From assembly GCF_000011085.1 (NCBI RefSeq), contig NC_006396.1:2418001-2482000 (forward strand): a stretch of DNA of 64,000 nt, given 5' to 3'. A model generated the notes under the pieces. That model searched no databases. It was not told the DNA's origin and was given only the letters and a program-made list of their open reading frames with translations. Position numbers and translations under genes: made by a program. The stretch comes from Haloarcula marismortui ATCC 43049. GTDB taxonomy: Archaea > Halobacteriota > Halobacteria > Halobacteriales > Haloarculaceae. Below, piece after piece: positions 8,666 to 16,997 of this stretch; position 1 is the stretch's first letter; each line of letters opens with the position of its first letter.

Positions 8666-9355
8666 CTATTGTCGCATGTACCACAGCGCCGCCATGCCGG
8701 CAATGACGAACGCGCCGCCGGCGAAGAACGCCACCCCCGGCGGAATCGCAGCGGCGGCGGCCTCGGCACCGCCCTGTGCGGCGGTATCGAGTGCGCCCGC
8801 GGTGGCCTCGAAGCCCCCGTCGGTCACGGTCGTGTTCCCGGGGTAAAAACTCGGGTCTCGGGTCCCAGTGTCCGCACTGCCGGACGACACCGTCGGGCCG
8901 CCGAGCAGCGATCCAACCCCACTCCCGAACACCTGCTGGACCAGCAGGCTGGCGAAGCCGATGATTGCGAGGCCGCCGATAATGTTCGCCAGCGCCGCCC
9001 GAAGCCCCGATGTCTCCTGCTCATCACCGGCACAGATGACGAGTGGCTGGTTGGCCGGCGCGAACACGTCCATTTCGCGCCCCTTCTCGGAGTACGCCGT
9101 ATCGACAACCTCGACCGCACCGGCGTTTTTGAGCTTCTTCAGATGGTACTGTGCGTTTTGCAGCGACGTATCGACCCGGTCAGCCAGCTCCGACGGCGGT
9201 GCTGGCTCCTTGTTTAGCTCTGACAGTAAGTTGCGCGCGGTCTCTGCCGAGAGTGCCGACAGCACGTCGTCCGCATCATCACTGTCGACACCGATAACTC
9301 GGGGTTCGGCGTCCGGGGTCGCCGGGTCCCGAGAGGGCAGCAACGACATGATCAT
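8666..9355 (-). CDS. ArsR-type winged-helix regulator with membrane anchor
   Basis: A 229-residue protein with an N-terminal winged helix (~30-95: LSALSAETARNLLSELNKE, then DTSLQNAQYHLKKLKNAGAV), as in haloarchaeal ArsR/HTH_20 regulators. Two hydrophobic segments follow, at ~120-140 and ~205-228, separated by a Gly/Ser/Thr-rich extracytoplasmic stretch. The layout suggests a membrane-tethered DNA-binding protein. The ligand and targets are unknown. Two in-frame ATG codons (9355 and 9349) start the protein; the sequence does not decide between them. Confidence 0.8.
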   Translation of the reverse strand: MIMSLLPSRDPATPDAEPRVIGVDSDDADDVLSALSAETARNLLSELNKEPAPPSELADRVDTSLQNAQYHLKKLKNAGAVEVVDTAYSEKGREMDVFAPANQPLVICAGDEQETSGLRAALANIIGGLAIIGFASLLVQQVFGSGVGSLLGGPTVSSGSADTGTRDPSFYPGNTTVTDGGFEATAGALDTAAQGGAEAAAAAIPPGVAFFAGGAFVIAGMAALWYMRQ

Positions 9356-9508
9356 CTGTATGTTCTATGGGATTATGAGTCTTTGCCAAAGCACAGTGGT
9401 CGTTGTAGCTATCGGTCAAACCCGTATTTTACCCTCCAATATCGACGGGTAGACGCCCGAAGGCGGGACTCCCGAAAGGACTTTGATGTCGGCTCGACAA
9501 CCGCCGGT

Positions 9509-9634
9509 ATGGCTGACCTGCTCACTTACGCACTCCTCGCTGCTGTGCTCCTGTTTTTTTTCTTCATGTATCTGATGCTCCGCCGGACCTTTCAGGGATT
9601 CAAAGAAGGGTTCCAGCAGAGCAAGAAGAAGTAG
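9509..9634 (+). CDS. 41-residue single-pass membrane microprotein
   Basis: A tiny gene encoding one strongly hydrophobic helix (LLTYALLAAVLLFFFFMYLM) followed by a basic tail ending in SKKK. Inside-positive topology puts the tail in the cytoplasm. The ATG at 9509 precedes the hydrophobic helix directly; the longer open frame upstream has no membrane-like or conserved character. It sits 43 bases before the aminopeptidase, on the same strand. Function unknown. Confidence 0.65.
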   Translation: MADLLTYALLAAVLLFFFFMYLMLRRTFQGFKEGFQQSKKK

Positions 9635-9677
9635 CCGGGAGGGTAACGGTTAGGGGCCGTCGGTGGTGCCTATCTGT

Positions 9678-10769
9678 ATGGACCCACGTATTCGCGAACA
9701 TGCGGAAGTCATCGTCGACCACTCTATCGATCTGAGCGAAGGCGACAACCTCGTTATCGACGCCCACCCGCAGGCTGCGGATCTTGTTACTGCGCTCCAC
9801 GAGTTTGCCGCCGACCGCGGCGCGAACCCGCTCGTCGTACAGGACCGCCTCGGCGAGCGGTTCCGCCGCGCGTACCTCCGAAACCGGGACGAGTTCGAGA
9901 CGCCGAGCCACATCGAGGCGCTGTACGAGGAGATGGACGCGTATATCGCGATCAAGGGTAGCGACAACGTCACCGAGACCAGCGACGTCGACCCCGAAAC
10001 AACAGCCGCCTATCAGCAGTCCCAGCAGCCGCTCCTGAACGAACGCCTCTCGAAGACCTGGTGTCTCACACAGTACCCCGCGCCCGCCAACGCCCAGCTC
10101 GCACAGACCTCCACGGAGGGGTACGAGAACTTCGTCTGGGACGCCGTCCTCAAAGACTGGGACGCTGTCCGCGAGCATCAGGCACAGATGGTCGAGATAC
10201 TCGATCCTGCCGATGAGGTCCGCATCGTTTCCGGGGAGACAACGGACGTGACGATGTCTGTCACCGGTAACGAGACGCTCAATGACTACGGCGAGAAGAA
10301 TCTTCCCGGTGGCGAGGTGTTCACTGCGCCAGTCCCTGACAGCGTCGAGGGCGAGGTGTTGTTCGACAAGCCGCTGTACCATCAGGGCCGGGAAGTGACT
10401 GATGTCTTCCTCCGGTTCGAGGACGGTGAAGTCGTCGAGCACAGCGCCGGCAAGAACGAGGACCTTCTGACAGAGGTGCTGTCAACTGACGACGGTGCGA
10501 GCCGACTCGGCGAACTGGGTATCGGAATGAACCGGGATATCGACCAGTTCTCCTACAATATGCTGTTCGATGAAAAGATGGGCGATACCGTTCATATGGC
10601 AGTAGGGCGATCCTACGACGAGACAGTTGGCGAGGACAACGAACAGAACGAGTCGGCCGTCCACGTGGACATGATTGTCGACATGAGCGAGGACTCGTTC
10701 ATCGAAGTTGACGGCGAAGTCGTCCAGCGAAACGGGACGTTCATCTTCGAAGACGGGTTTGAGGACTAA
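9678..10769 (+). CDS. M29-family aminopeptidase
   Basis: A 363-residue metallopeptidase of family M29 (thermophilic aminopeptidase AmpS/PepS type), releasing N-terminal residues from peptides in the cytoplasm. The family's dinuclear metal and catalytic residues are visible: Glu in GGEVFTAP, Glu in RLGELGIGMN, His and Tyr in HMAVGRSY, and His/Asp in VHVDMI. Full length for the family. The last 16 codons plus the stop region are duplicated 149 bases downstream (10868-10933). A hairpin terminator follows at 10773-10805. Confidence 0.92.
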   Translation: MDPRIREHAEVIVDHSIDLSEGDNLVIDAHPQAADLVTALHEFAADRGANPLVVQDRLGERFRRAYLRNRDEFETPSHIEALYEEMDAYIAIKGSDNVTETSDVDPETTAAYQQSQQPLLNERLSKTWCLTQYPAPANAQLAQTSTEGYENFVWDAVLKDWDAVREHQAQMVEILDPADEVRIVSGETTDVTMSVTGNETLNDYGEKNLPGGEVFTAPVPDSVEGEVLFDKPLYHQGREVTDVFLRFEDGEVVEHSAGKNEDLLTEVLSTDDGASRLGELGIGMNRDIDQFSYNMLFDEKMGDTVHMAVGRSYDETVGEDNEQNESAVHVDMIVDMSEDSFIEVDGEVVQRNGTFIFEDGFED

Positions 10770-10784
10770 GTACCGACCGCGAAC
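10719..10784 (+). repeat. Tail repeat, copy 1 (inside aminopeptidase 3' end)
   Basis: 66 bases covering the last 16 codons of the aminopeptidase, its TAA stop and 15 following bases. They recur at 10868-10933 with two differences (GAAGAC/GAGGAC and TAA/TGA). The offset is 149 bases. Confidence 0.9.
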
Positions 10785-10805
10785 AAAGTGAGCGGTCGGC
10801 CTTTT
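10773..10805 (+). terminator. Hairpin terminator after the aminopeptidase
   Basis: CCGACCGC (10773-10780), loop GAACAAAGTGA, GCGGTCGG (10792-10799), then CCTTTT. The stem is perfect. In the downstream tail repeat only the left arm is present, so that copy cannot form it. Confidence 0.65.
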
Positions 10806-10867
10806 CATCGACGTTTTTCAAGGAGCGGTCGCCAGCGGCGACCCGACGCCGACAAAGGTCGGTGCAG

Positions 10868-10933
10868 GTCGTCCAGCGAAACGGGACGTTCATCTTCGAG
10901 GACGGGTTTGAGGACTGAGTACCGACCGCGAAC
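10868..10933 (+). repeat. Tail repeat, copy 2 (orphan aminopeptidase 3' fragment)
   Basis: A 64/66 match to the end of the aminopeptidase gene, still encoding the same last residues in frame with a TGA stop, but with no gene body in front. It ends 23 bases before the stop of the convergent chemoreceptor. Confidence 0.9.
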
Positions 10934-10956
10934 GTCGTCTGCTGGACGTTGATCGC

Positions 10957-13311
10957 TCAGTCGTCCCCTGTTGACTCTGCTCCTGTGCGGTCCTCGACCG
11001 CCATCTCGAACACCTCAGTCCCGCTGTCGATAGTCCCGGGTTCGTCGACGGTGAACGTTTCCAGCAACTGCCCGAGGTCGGTGGCACGGCCGGAGAGTTG
11101 CGCGACGGAGGATTCGACGTCGTCGACGGCCACAACCTGCTCGGTCGCCGCGTCGGCGACGGCGGCCGCTTCGACAGCCGTGTCGTCGCTAATGTCGCCA
11201 ACTGTCTCGACCATCGAGACGACCTCCTGTGTCGACTCGGCCTGCTCATCGGTCGCACGGTCGATCTCTCGCATCCCGCTGGTCGCGTCCTCGATATCGC
11301 CGACGATGTCGTCGAACGCATCGAGGGCGTCGCCGACGGTCTCGGTTCCAGTGTCGACTTTCGACTGGGTGGCGTGCATCTCGTCGACGGTGCGCTCGAC
11401 CTGCTGACGCATCTCGTCGATAGCGGTTTCGATGTCAGCAGTCGCTGCCACCGTCTCGTCGGCGAGCGCCTTCACCTCATCGGCGACGACTGCAAAGCCG
11501 TCGCCATCGCCTCCGTTCCCGGCACGGGCGGCCTCGATGTTGGCGTTCAGCGCGAGCATCGTCGTCTGGTCTGCGATATCGGTGATGAGGTTGGTGACGG
11601 ACTCGATCTCTCCCATCAGCGCGTCCAGTTCTTCGACTTGTGCGACGGTCTCGTCGGTCGACCGCTCGATATCGTCGAGAGCCGTCGCCGCCCGCTTGGC
11701 GGCCGTTCGCCCGCTCTGTGACCGACTGAGGGCTTCATCAGCCCGATTCCTGACTGTGTCGGCGGCGGTAGACACCTCTTCGACGGTCGCCGAGAGGTCC
11801 TCCAGCTCCTTCCAGACGGTTTCGAGTTTCTCCGACTGTGTCTCTGCCCCGTCGGCCATCTCTGCGGCCGAGGATTTCACGCTGGTGCTGCGGTCCTGAA
11901 CCGCGTCGACGTTCTCCGAGACCGTCTCGCTCGCGGTGTCGACGGCCTCGCTGAACGACCGGACCTCGCGGATGGTGTCTTCCCACTCGTCGAGCAGGTC
12001 GTTGTAGGCTGTTGCGATCCGGGCCATCGACTCGGCGTCCGTGTCGGACGACATCCGCGCCGTCAGGTCCCCATCGGCACAGGCGGCCATGACCTCGGCG
12101 TAGTCCTTGGCGCGGTTCTGGAGGCTCTCGCTGAGTTCCTCTGCGGCCTCACGAGCCGCTTCGGCCTCTCTTTTCGCCGATTCAGCCTCGTTTCTGGCGG
12201 ATTCGGCATTTTCTCTGGCCGCCTCCGCGTCAGCGATTTGCTCGCGGAGCGACTGCCTCATCTCGTCGAAGGCGTCGAACAGCCGGCCGATCTCGTCGGA
12301 CCGGGATGTTTCGAGCGTCACGTCGAGGCCACCGGCTCGCATCTCGTCGGCTGTCTCGGCGAGCTCCGAGAGGGCTGTCGCCGAGCGCCTGCTCATCGCG
12401 ATGGTCACGCCGCCGAGGACCACCACTGCGGACACGAGCGTCAGGACAAGGCTGGTGGCGATCTGGTTCCGGAGGGCATAGGCGCTCGACGCCGGCACCT
12501 GCGTTACGACTGTCCACCGAACACTATCGAGGCTCGCGTACCCGTATACCGTCTCCGATGACTGGGTAAAGCCATTGGCACCCCCGTTCGTGACCGTAGT
12601 GGCGGTCTCCTCTGGCACGCTTTTACCGACGACGGCCGCGCCCTCCGACCCGAGAATCGTCGTCTCGCTGTCGGCCGGCGACCCGCGGAACGATTCGGTG
12701 CGGGCGGAGAGGTTCGCCTCGACGACGACGACGTGTTCTGTGTTCTGTGGTGCGGAGCTGACGAATGCCAGGACGCTGTCGTTTGTCACCGGCGACCGGT
12801 AGGGCTCCGCCGGAACGACAACACTCCCCGGCGTGTCGGTCTCGTCGTCGATGGCTGTCATTTCCGACCCCCACGGAACGCCGAGGGATGCCAGCGTCTC
12901 CCCGCTGACGCCGCTTGCGGTGCTCGCTTCTACCGTGCCGTCGGAAGCTTGGACGTAGTGGACGGCCACGAACTCGGACGTGAGGTCGTCCGATTCGAGC
13001 AAGAGGTAGTCCCTGATGACGCCCGGTTGCCCGTTCTGGAACTCCTTGACCGACGAGAGCGTGCGGGCCTGCCGCCGGAAGCCGTCAACCCAGTTATCGA
13101 GGCCGTCAGCCTGTAACTCGGCGGTCGAGACGACCTGTGCCTCTACGCGCTGGTCGAGCGTTCGCGTCGTGTCAGTGTAGAACACCGCTCCGATTCCTCC
13201 GGCAACCAGGACCGCCACCAGCACCGCGGCCACGAACTTCCGGACGAAGCTCCCTCGCACAGCGGCCGGGACGAGGTGGGCGACTCGGGGACGGAAATCT
13301 CGGCTCACCAT
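10957..13311 (-). CDS. Haloarchaeal chemotaxis transducer (Htr/MCP)
   Basis: A 784-residue methyl-accepting transducer. TM1 (~26-46) and TM2 (~288-310) bracket a ~240-residue extracytoplasmic sensor domain with Cache-like features (PYRSPVTNDSVLAFVSSAP). HAMP follows (~311-365), then a long Glu/Ala/Arg coiled coil, a second HAMP-like unit, and the kinase-control hairpin whose tip is [20 protein letters not shown] (~575-595). The segment after the tip, GNGGDGDGF, is two residues longer than the corresponding DKDGEGF of the other transducer in this window. It would signal to CheA/CheW; the ligand is unknown. No che genes or binding protein adjoin it. Confidence 0.93.
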   Translation of the reverse strand: MVSRDFRPRVAHLVPAAVRGSFVRKFVAAVLVAVLVAGGIGAVFYTDTTRTLDQRVEAQVVSTAELQADGLDNWVDGFRRQARTLSSVKEFQNGQPGVIRDYLLLESDDLTSEFVAVHYVQASDGTVEASTASGVSGETLASLGVPWGSEMTAIDDETDTPGSVVVPAEPYRSPVTNDSVLAFVSSAPQNTEHVVVVEANLSARTESFRGSPADSETTILGSEGAAVVGKSVPEETATTVTNGGANGFTQSSETVYGYASLDSVRWTVVTQVPASSAYALRNQIATSLVLTLVSAVVVLGGVTIAMSRRSATALSELAETADEMRAGGLDVTLETSRSDEIGRLFDAFDEMRQSLREQIADAEAARENAESARNEAESAKREAEAAREAAEELSESLQNRAKDYAEVMAACADGDLTARMSSDTDAESMARIATAYNDLLDEWEDTIREVRSFSEAVDTASETVSENVDAVQDRSTSVKSSAAEMADGAETQSEKLETVWKELEDLSATVEEVSTAADTVRNRADEALSRSQSGRTAAKRAATALDDIERSTDETVAQVEELDALMGEIESVTNLITDIADQTTMLALNANIEAARAGNGGDGDGFAVVADEVKALADETVAATADIETAIDEMRQQVERTVDEMHATQSKVDTGTETVGDALDAFDDIVGDIEDATSGMREIDRATDEQAESTQEVVSMVETVGDISDDTAVEAAAVADAATEQVVAVDDVESSVAQLSGRATDLGQLLETFTVDEPGTIDSGTEVFEMAVEDRTGAESTGDD

Positions 13312-13580
13312 TCGTTCGGCGATTTCCAGTTATCGTACAAAAAACTACGAGATATATAGAAGTACTGACAAAGGTATATACGAACAGTATGGATGAATTC
13401 AGGCAATGAAACGTCTAAGAGTTACCTCCAGAATCACCGGTCCGACAATTCGACATCGATAGCCACCCACCCATTATCAAATTCAACACTCTGGTGTGAT
13501 ACTATCCCTGCCATCCGTTGCTGGCGCGGCCGTCTCGCTTCCAACCGGAGACTTATGCCGGCAGGTACGGTAGTGTCGAT

Positions 13581-13955
13581 ATGAGCGAACAGCGGTCCCT
13601 GCTCGTTCGGGCGGTGTGGTTCCTGCTCGTCGGCTGGTGGGTGACTGGCATCTGGCTCTCGGTCGCCTGGTTCCTGAACGTCACAATCATCGGCCTCCCG
13701 TTCGGCATCAAGATGATAAACAAGGTGCCGCTGGTGCTGACGCTCAAGCGACGCGACCGACTCGTCACGGAGAGTGACGGCGGCTCACAGCACTCTCTGC
13801 TCATCCGCGCAGTCTGGTTCGTTTTCGTCGGCTGGTGGGCCAGTGGGGTCTGGACTGGTGTCGCGTACGCGCTCTCGCTGACAATCGTCGGCCTGCCGCT
13901 GGCGATCTGGATGTACAACAGGCTCCCGTTCGTCGTTTCGCTGTACCAGTACTGA
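13581..13955 (+). CDS. YccF-domain membrane protein
   Basis: 124 residues made of two tandem copies of the YccF (DUF307) unit. Each copy has the same order: (L/I)(V/I)RAVWF, VGWW, a hydrophobic helix and (T/L)I(I/V)GLP(F/L). Four membrane segments are predicted. Function is unknown across the family. It is divergent from the chemoreceptor, with an A/T-rich gap of 269 bases (13312-13580) between the two starts; ATG 13581 begins immediately before the first repeat. Confidence 0.85.
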   Translation: MSEQRSLLVRAVWFLLVGWWVTGIWLSVAWFLNVTIIGLPFGIKMINKVPLVLTLKRRDRLVTESDGGSQHSLLIRAVWFVFVGWWASGVWTGVAYALSLTIVGLPLAIWMYNRLPFVVSLYQY

Positions 13956-13958
13956 CCG

Positions 13959-14474
13959 TCAGTCCAGATACGGCTTCTCGATGTCTGTTTCGACGGTGAT
14001 GAGAGCGTTTATGCGCGTGGTGATGCCGTCAAACAGGGTGATAAGTGGGGAGAGCACGCGCTCGACGACCCGGACCGGCGGTGCGACGGTCAGGGCCCAC
14101 TCCTGTGCGTTGCCGAGGCCGAACGCCTTTGGCACGATCTCGCCGAAAATCAGGATGAGAAAGCTGGTGACGACTGTGGTTGCGACGACCGCCGGCCCCG
14201 GTGAGAGATAGCTCGCCACGAGGACGGTGATGATGCTCGAAATTGCGATGTTGACGATGTTGTTGCCGACCAGCAACGTCACTAGCAGGCGATGTGGATT
14301 GTCGTACAGCTCCTGTAGCACCTGCGCCCGTCGCTCCCCCGTTGCCGCCTGTTGTGCTATCCAGTCTTTCTGTAGCGAGAACACTGCTATCTCCGAACTG
14401 GAAAAGAACGCACTCAATCCGAGAAGCAAGACCACCGCAAGCCCGCCACTGATTGCCACGATAGGACCACTCAT
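13959..14474 (-). CDS. DUF21 (CNNM transmembrane domain) protein, lacking CBS domains
   Basis: 171 residues comprising only the DUF21 membrane domain of the CorC/CNNM family: SAFFSSSEIAVFSLQ near the N-terminus, the GNNIVNIAIS helix and the FGEIVPKAFGL signature. Full-length family members continue into a CBS pair and a CorC_HlyC domain, implicated in Mg2+ or Co2+ transport; here a stop follows the DUF21 domain. The next bases belong to the convergent YccF gene, which ends three bases away, so no detached remainder is present. It could be a natural stand-alone form. Confidence 0.83.
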   Translation of the reverse strand: MSGPIVAISGGLAVVLLLGLSAFFSSSEIAVFSLQKDWIAQQAATGERRAQVLQELYDNPHRLLVTLLVGNNIVNIAISSIITVLVASYLSPGPAVVATTVVTSFLILIFGEIVPKAFGLGNAQEWALTVAPPVRVVERVLSPLITLFDGITTRINALITVETDIEKPYLD

Positions 14475-14581
14475 ATCCCGTCTTCAGCCAGCCGAGGCAA
14501 GAAGGCGTCGACGCTGCCTGAGGGCCCGTGAGCCGACGGATGCGGCGAAGGATACTCTACGTTCCAGCCCATTGTTATCGT

Positions 14582-14911
14582 ATGCCACCTGGCCAGGTGG
14601 AACTGGCACTGCGCGTCATCGCTGGCCTGTTCGTCATTGTCGCACCGACGCTGTTGTTTCTGGGGCTGTGGCGCGGCCTCGAAGCGATGCGTGACGACGA
14701 ACTCATTCAGCAGGCCCACCAGCGCGCCGAGATGCGGGACCAGCCGTCCGCTGGTCCTGACTGGTCGACCGATACGCTCCTTGCTGATGAGTCGTCACCG
14801 CTGTCTGAAACAAAGATGTCGGTCGTGACCTGTAGCACCTGTGGCACGCCGAACGTACAAGACGCCAGCTACTGTCAGTCGTGTCTCACAGAACTAGATG
14901 AGTCAGTCTAA
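14582..14911 (+). CDS. Membrane-anchored zinc-ribbon protein
   Basis: 109 residues: one N-terminal membrane helix (~9-30), a charged spacer, and a C-terminal zinc ribbon (CSTCGTPN...CQSC, ~83-102). Haloarchaea carry many such small anchored ribbons of unknown function. ATG 14582 places the helix at the N-terminus. The 3' end overlaps the converging gene at 14903 by nine bases. Confidence 0.7.
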   Translation: MPPGQVELALRVIAGLFVIVAPTLLFLGLWRGLEAMRDDELIQQAHQRAEMRDQPSAGPDWSTDTLLADESSPLSETKMSVVTCSTCGTPNVQDASYCQSCLTELDESV

Positions 14912-15742
14912 CGAATCGTCTCCGTCGATCTGAATCGCTATCGTCGGCTCGGACCGCACGACGCTGCAGTCGCTGCCTCGCTCGATGGCGAACGTTACCT
15001 GTCCAGTGCGGTTCGTGTCCAGTCTGAACTCGCCCGTAATTGCGTAGGACTTCGTGGTCGACCCGGCGAGCGTATCTTCATCCCAGTCTCTATCCACATC
15101 CACCCACACGTCCTCCCGGGGGTTCTCGGCAAGTCCGACGAGACAGCTTGAGACGCTCGGGGGGTTGAGTGCCCGCAGGAACGGTGACGGGTTCGAAGCC
15201 GTAACCGTTCCGATCTGCCTGCTGACGGGTGGGTACCCGCCACCTCCCTGCCTTGTTTCCGGGACCGACACGGTGACAGACTCGTTTGTCTGCACATCGT
15301 AGGTCACCCCGCCGCTGAGCGCGTCGGCTCCCACGATGACGGCGCTCACGATGAGGAGGCCGCCGAGGGCGGCTGCCGCCGTTCGCCGCGACGGTGTCGG
15401 AATCCCTGCCCGGAGCGCGTAGCCGAGCCCGACGAACAGCCCCGCGGACGCGGCGAGCAACAGGAACGTCCCTGTCTCGCCCGGCGAATACCGAACGACG
15501 ACGTAGCCGACGAACACGACGTAGGTCACGCCACTGAGAGCGAAGGCGACGACATCTAGCACGTCCCGCTCGAGGGCCACACCCGCAACGAACAGCGCAA
15601 TAAACCCCAGCAACAGCAGCGCCGCTTTCACCGTTATCGAGAGATTGAACACGACATCGCGGACGAAATACAGGAGCGCTGCCGCGGCGAACAGGACGCC
15701 AAGTGCATACAGGAGCTTGCCGCTGTCGATAGCAAAGCGCAT
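14903..15742 (-). CDS. Polytopic membrane protein, uncharacterised
   Basis: 279 residues. Five predicted membrane helices fill the first ~150 residues, followed by an extracytoplasmic domain (~155-279) of beta-rich character containing one Cys pair (SSCLVG and SDCSVV), which could form a disulfide. I do not recognise a family. It converges on the zinc-ribbon gene with a nine-base overlap and is preceded by a ~100-base gap after the radical SAM gene. Confidence 0.65.
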   Translation of the reverse strand: MRFAIDSGKLLYALGVLFAAAALLYFVRDVVFNLSITVKAALLLLGFIALFVAGVALERDVLDVVAFALSGVTYVVFVGYVVVRYSPGETGTFLLLAASAGLFVGLGYALRAGIPTPSRRTAAAALGGLLIVSAVIVGADALSGGVTYDVQTNESVTVSVPETRQGGGGYPPVSRQIGTVTASNPSPFLRALNPPSVSSCLVGLAENPREDVWVDVDRDWDEDTLAGSTTKSYAITGEFRLDTNRTGQVTFAIERGSDCSVVRSEPTIAIQIDGDDSLD

Positions 15743-15843
15743 GGAGGGTCACCGGCGTTTCTCTTAGCTGACAAATAAATCCACGGCTGGACAGTGCAGG
15801 CCTGGGACTTGCGGTAATCGAGAAGCCAAACAGAACCGGGTCG

Positions 15844-16872
15844 CTAGTCGTCGGCTGTCGCTCGTCCGGCGTCAGCACCGTTCGACAGCGGTGTCCGCTC
15901 GACGACTGTGCCGTCGTAGGTCGGGTACTGCTCGACGATTTCGCCCTTCTCGACGTCGCCTTCCTCGACCATCTCCTCCAGCAGCCACCAGGCGAGTTCG
16001 ACGTGCTCGGATTTGACGGTGTAGTACTCCTCGGGGACGCCGAGGGTTTCCAGACGGGCTTCGGAGGTCCACGCCTTCCCGTAGACGAGCGTCCCGTCGT
16101 CGGTCACGTCGTCGAACGGACGGCGGATGTTGCGGGCCATTCGCTTGAGCCGCGAGCGGTGCTGGGCGGCGTCCTTGAACACGCTCGTACAGAAGTACAC
16201 CTTCTCGTGGTCGCCCATCTTTTCCAGAATATCGTGGGACCCCTCGACGGCGCTCATGTGGTCCTCTTTCAGTTCGAAGCCCTCCTCCTGCATCCGGCGG
16301 TAGTTCCCGTCGGACATCTCGAACTCGTTGATGTTACAGAAGTCGGCCGCGCCCTCGTCGAGGAATTCGAGGAACTCCTCCTCGGCGCGAATGCCGGGGA
16401 TTTCGAAGGCCGGCGTCAGTCCTTCTTCGCGGGCGATGTAGAGGATATCCTCCCACTCGGTGCCGTGGAGGTCGCCCCACTGCTCCAGTGGCGGGTGGAA
16501 GCGAATCTCGTCGAGACCAGCTTCCGAGAGGCGGCGCATATTCTCGCGGCCGCCGGGGATACCGGTGTAGAGGTGCGTGTGGTGATCCTCGCCGAACTCG
16601 TCTTTCAGCAGTTCCAGATAGTGACAGGTCCGGTCAAGCACTTCCTGGGGTTCGCCACCCGTGATTGAGGTGCCCAGCGCGCTCATGCGCTTGGCTTCCT
16701 CGATAACGTCCGCATCGTCCTCGATGGGGCGCTCGTTGGCGTACATCTGGGTGACGTTCTTGCGGTTTTCCCCGAGGGGACAGTAGAAGCAGTCTCGCTG
16801 GTCGCAGTAGCCGTAGACGAACAGCACCATTTTGCCGCCTTTGGCGCACTGTTCGCAGCCCTCGGAAATCAT
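15844..16872 (-). CDS. Radical SAM protein with CX4CX2C cluster motif
   Basis: A 342-residue radical SAM enzyme. The cluster motif is GYCDQRDCFYCPLGE at ~21-35; the cysteines are spaced CX4CX2C rather than the canonical CX3CX2C, confirmed on the nucleotide sequence. The glycine-rich SAM motif (TSITGGEP), the ribose-binding strand (HLYTGIPGG) and later barrel strands are present. A short Cys pair (CEQCAKGG) precedes the motif. This resembles the archaeal group related to pyruvate formate-lyase activases (COG2108, from memory); substrate unknown. ATG 16872 is chosen because the segment before it is not protein-like. Confidence 0.82.
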   Translation of the reverse strand: MISEGCEQCAKGGKMVLFVYGYCDQRDCFYCPLGENRKNVTQMYANERPIEDDADVIEEAKRMSALGTSITGGEPQEVLDRTCHYLELLKDEFGEDHHTHLYTGIPGGRENMRRLSEAGLDEIRFHPPLEQWGDLHGTEWEDILYIAREEGLTPAFEIPGIRAEEEFLEFLDEGAADFCNINEFEMSDGNYRRMQEEGFELKEDHMSAVEGSHDILEKMGDHEKVYFCTSVFKDAAQHRSRLKRMARNIRRPFDDVTDDGTLVYGKAWTSEARLETLGVPEEYYTVKSEHVELAWWLLEEMVEEGDVEKGEIVEQYPTYDGTVVERTPLSNGADAGRATADD

Positions 16873-16997
16873 TACCTGTAAACACCGCTCCCAGCGGGAA
16901 AAAGCGTGCGCATCGGCTCGTGAGTGAGATGGGACAACATGGGTGGGCCACGCCAGATAGGGACCGCTTTGAACTGGCTGGGGCCCGTTCTGTGTGT

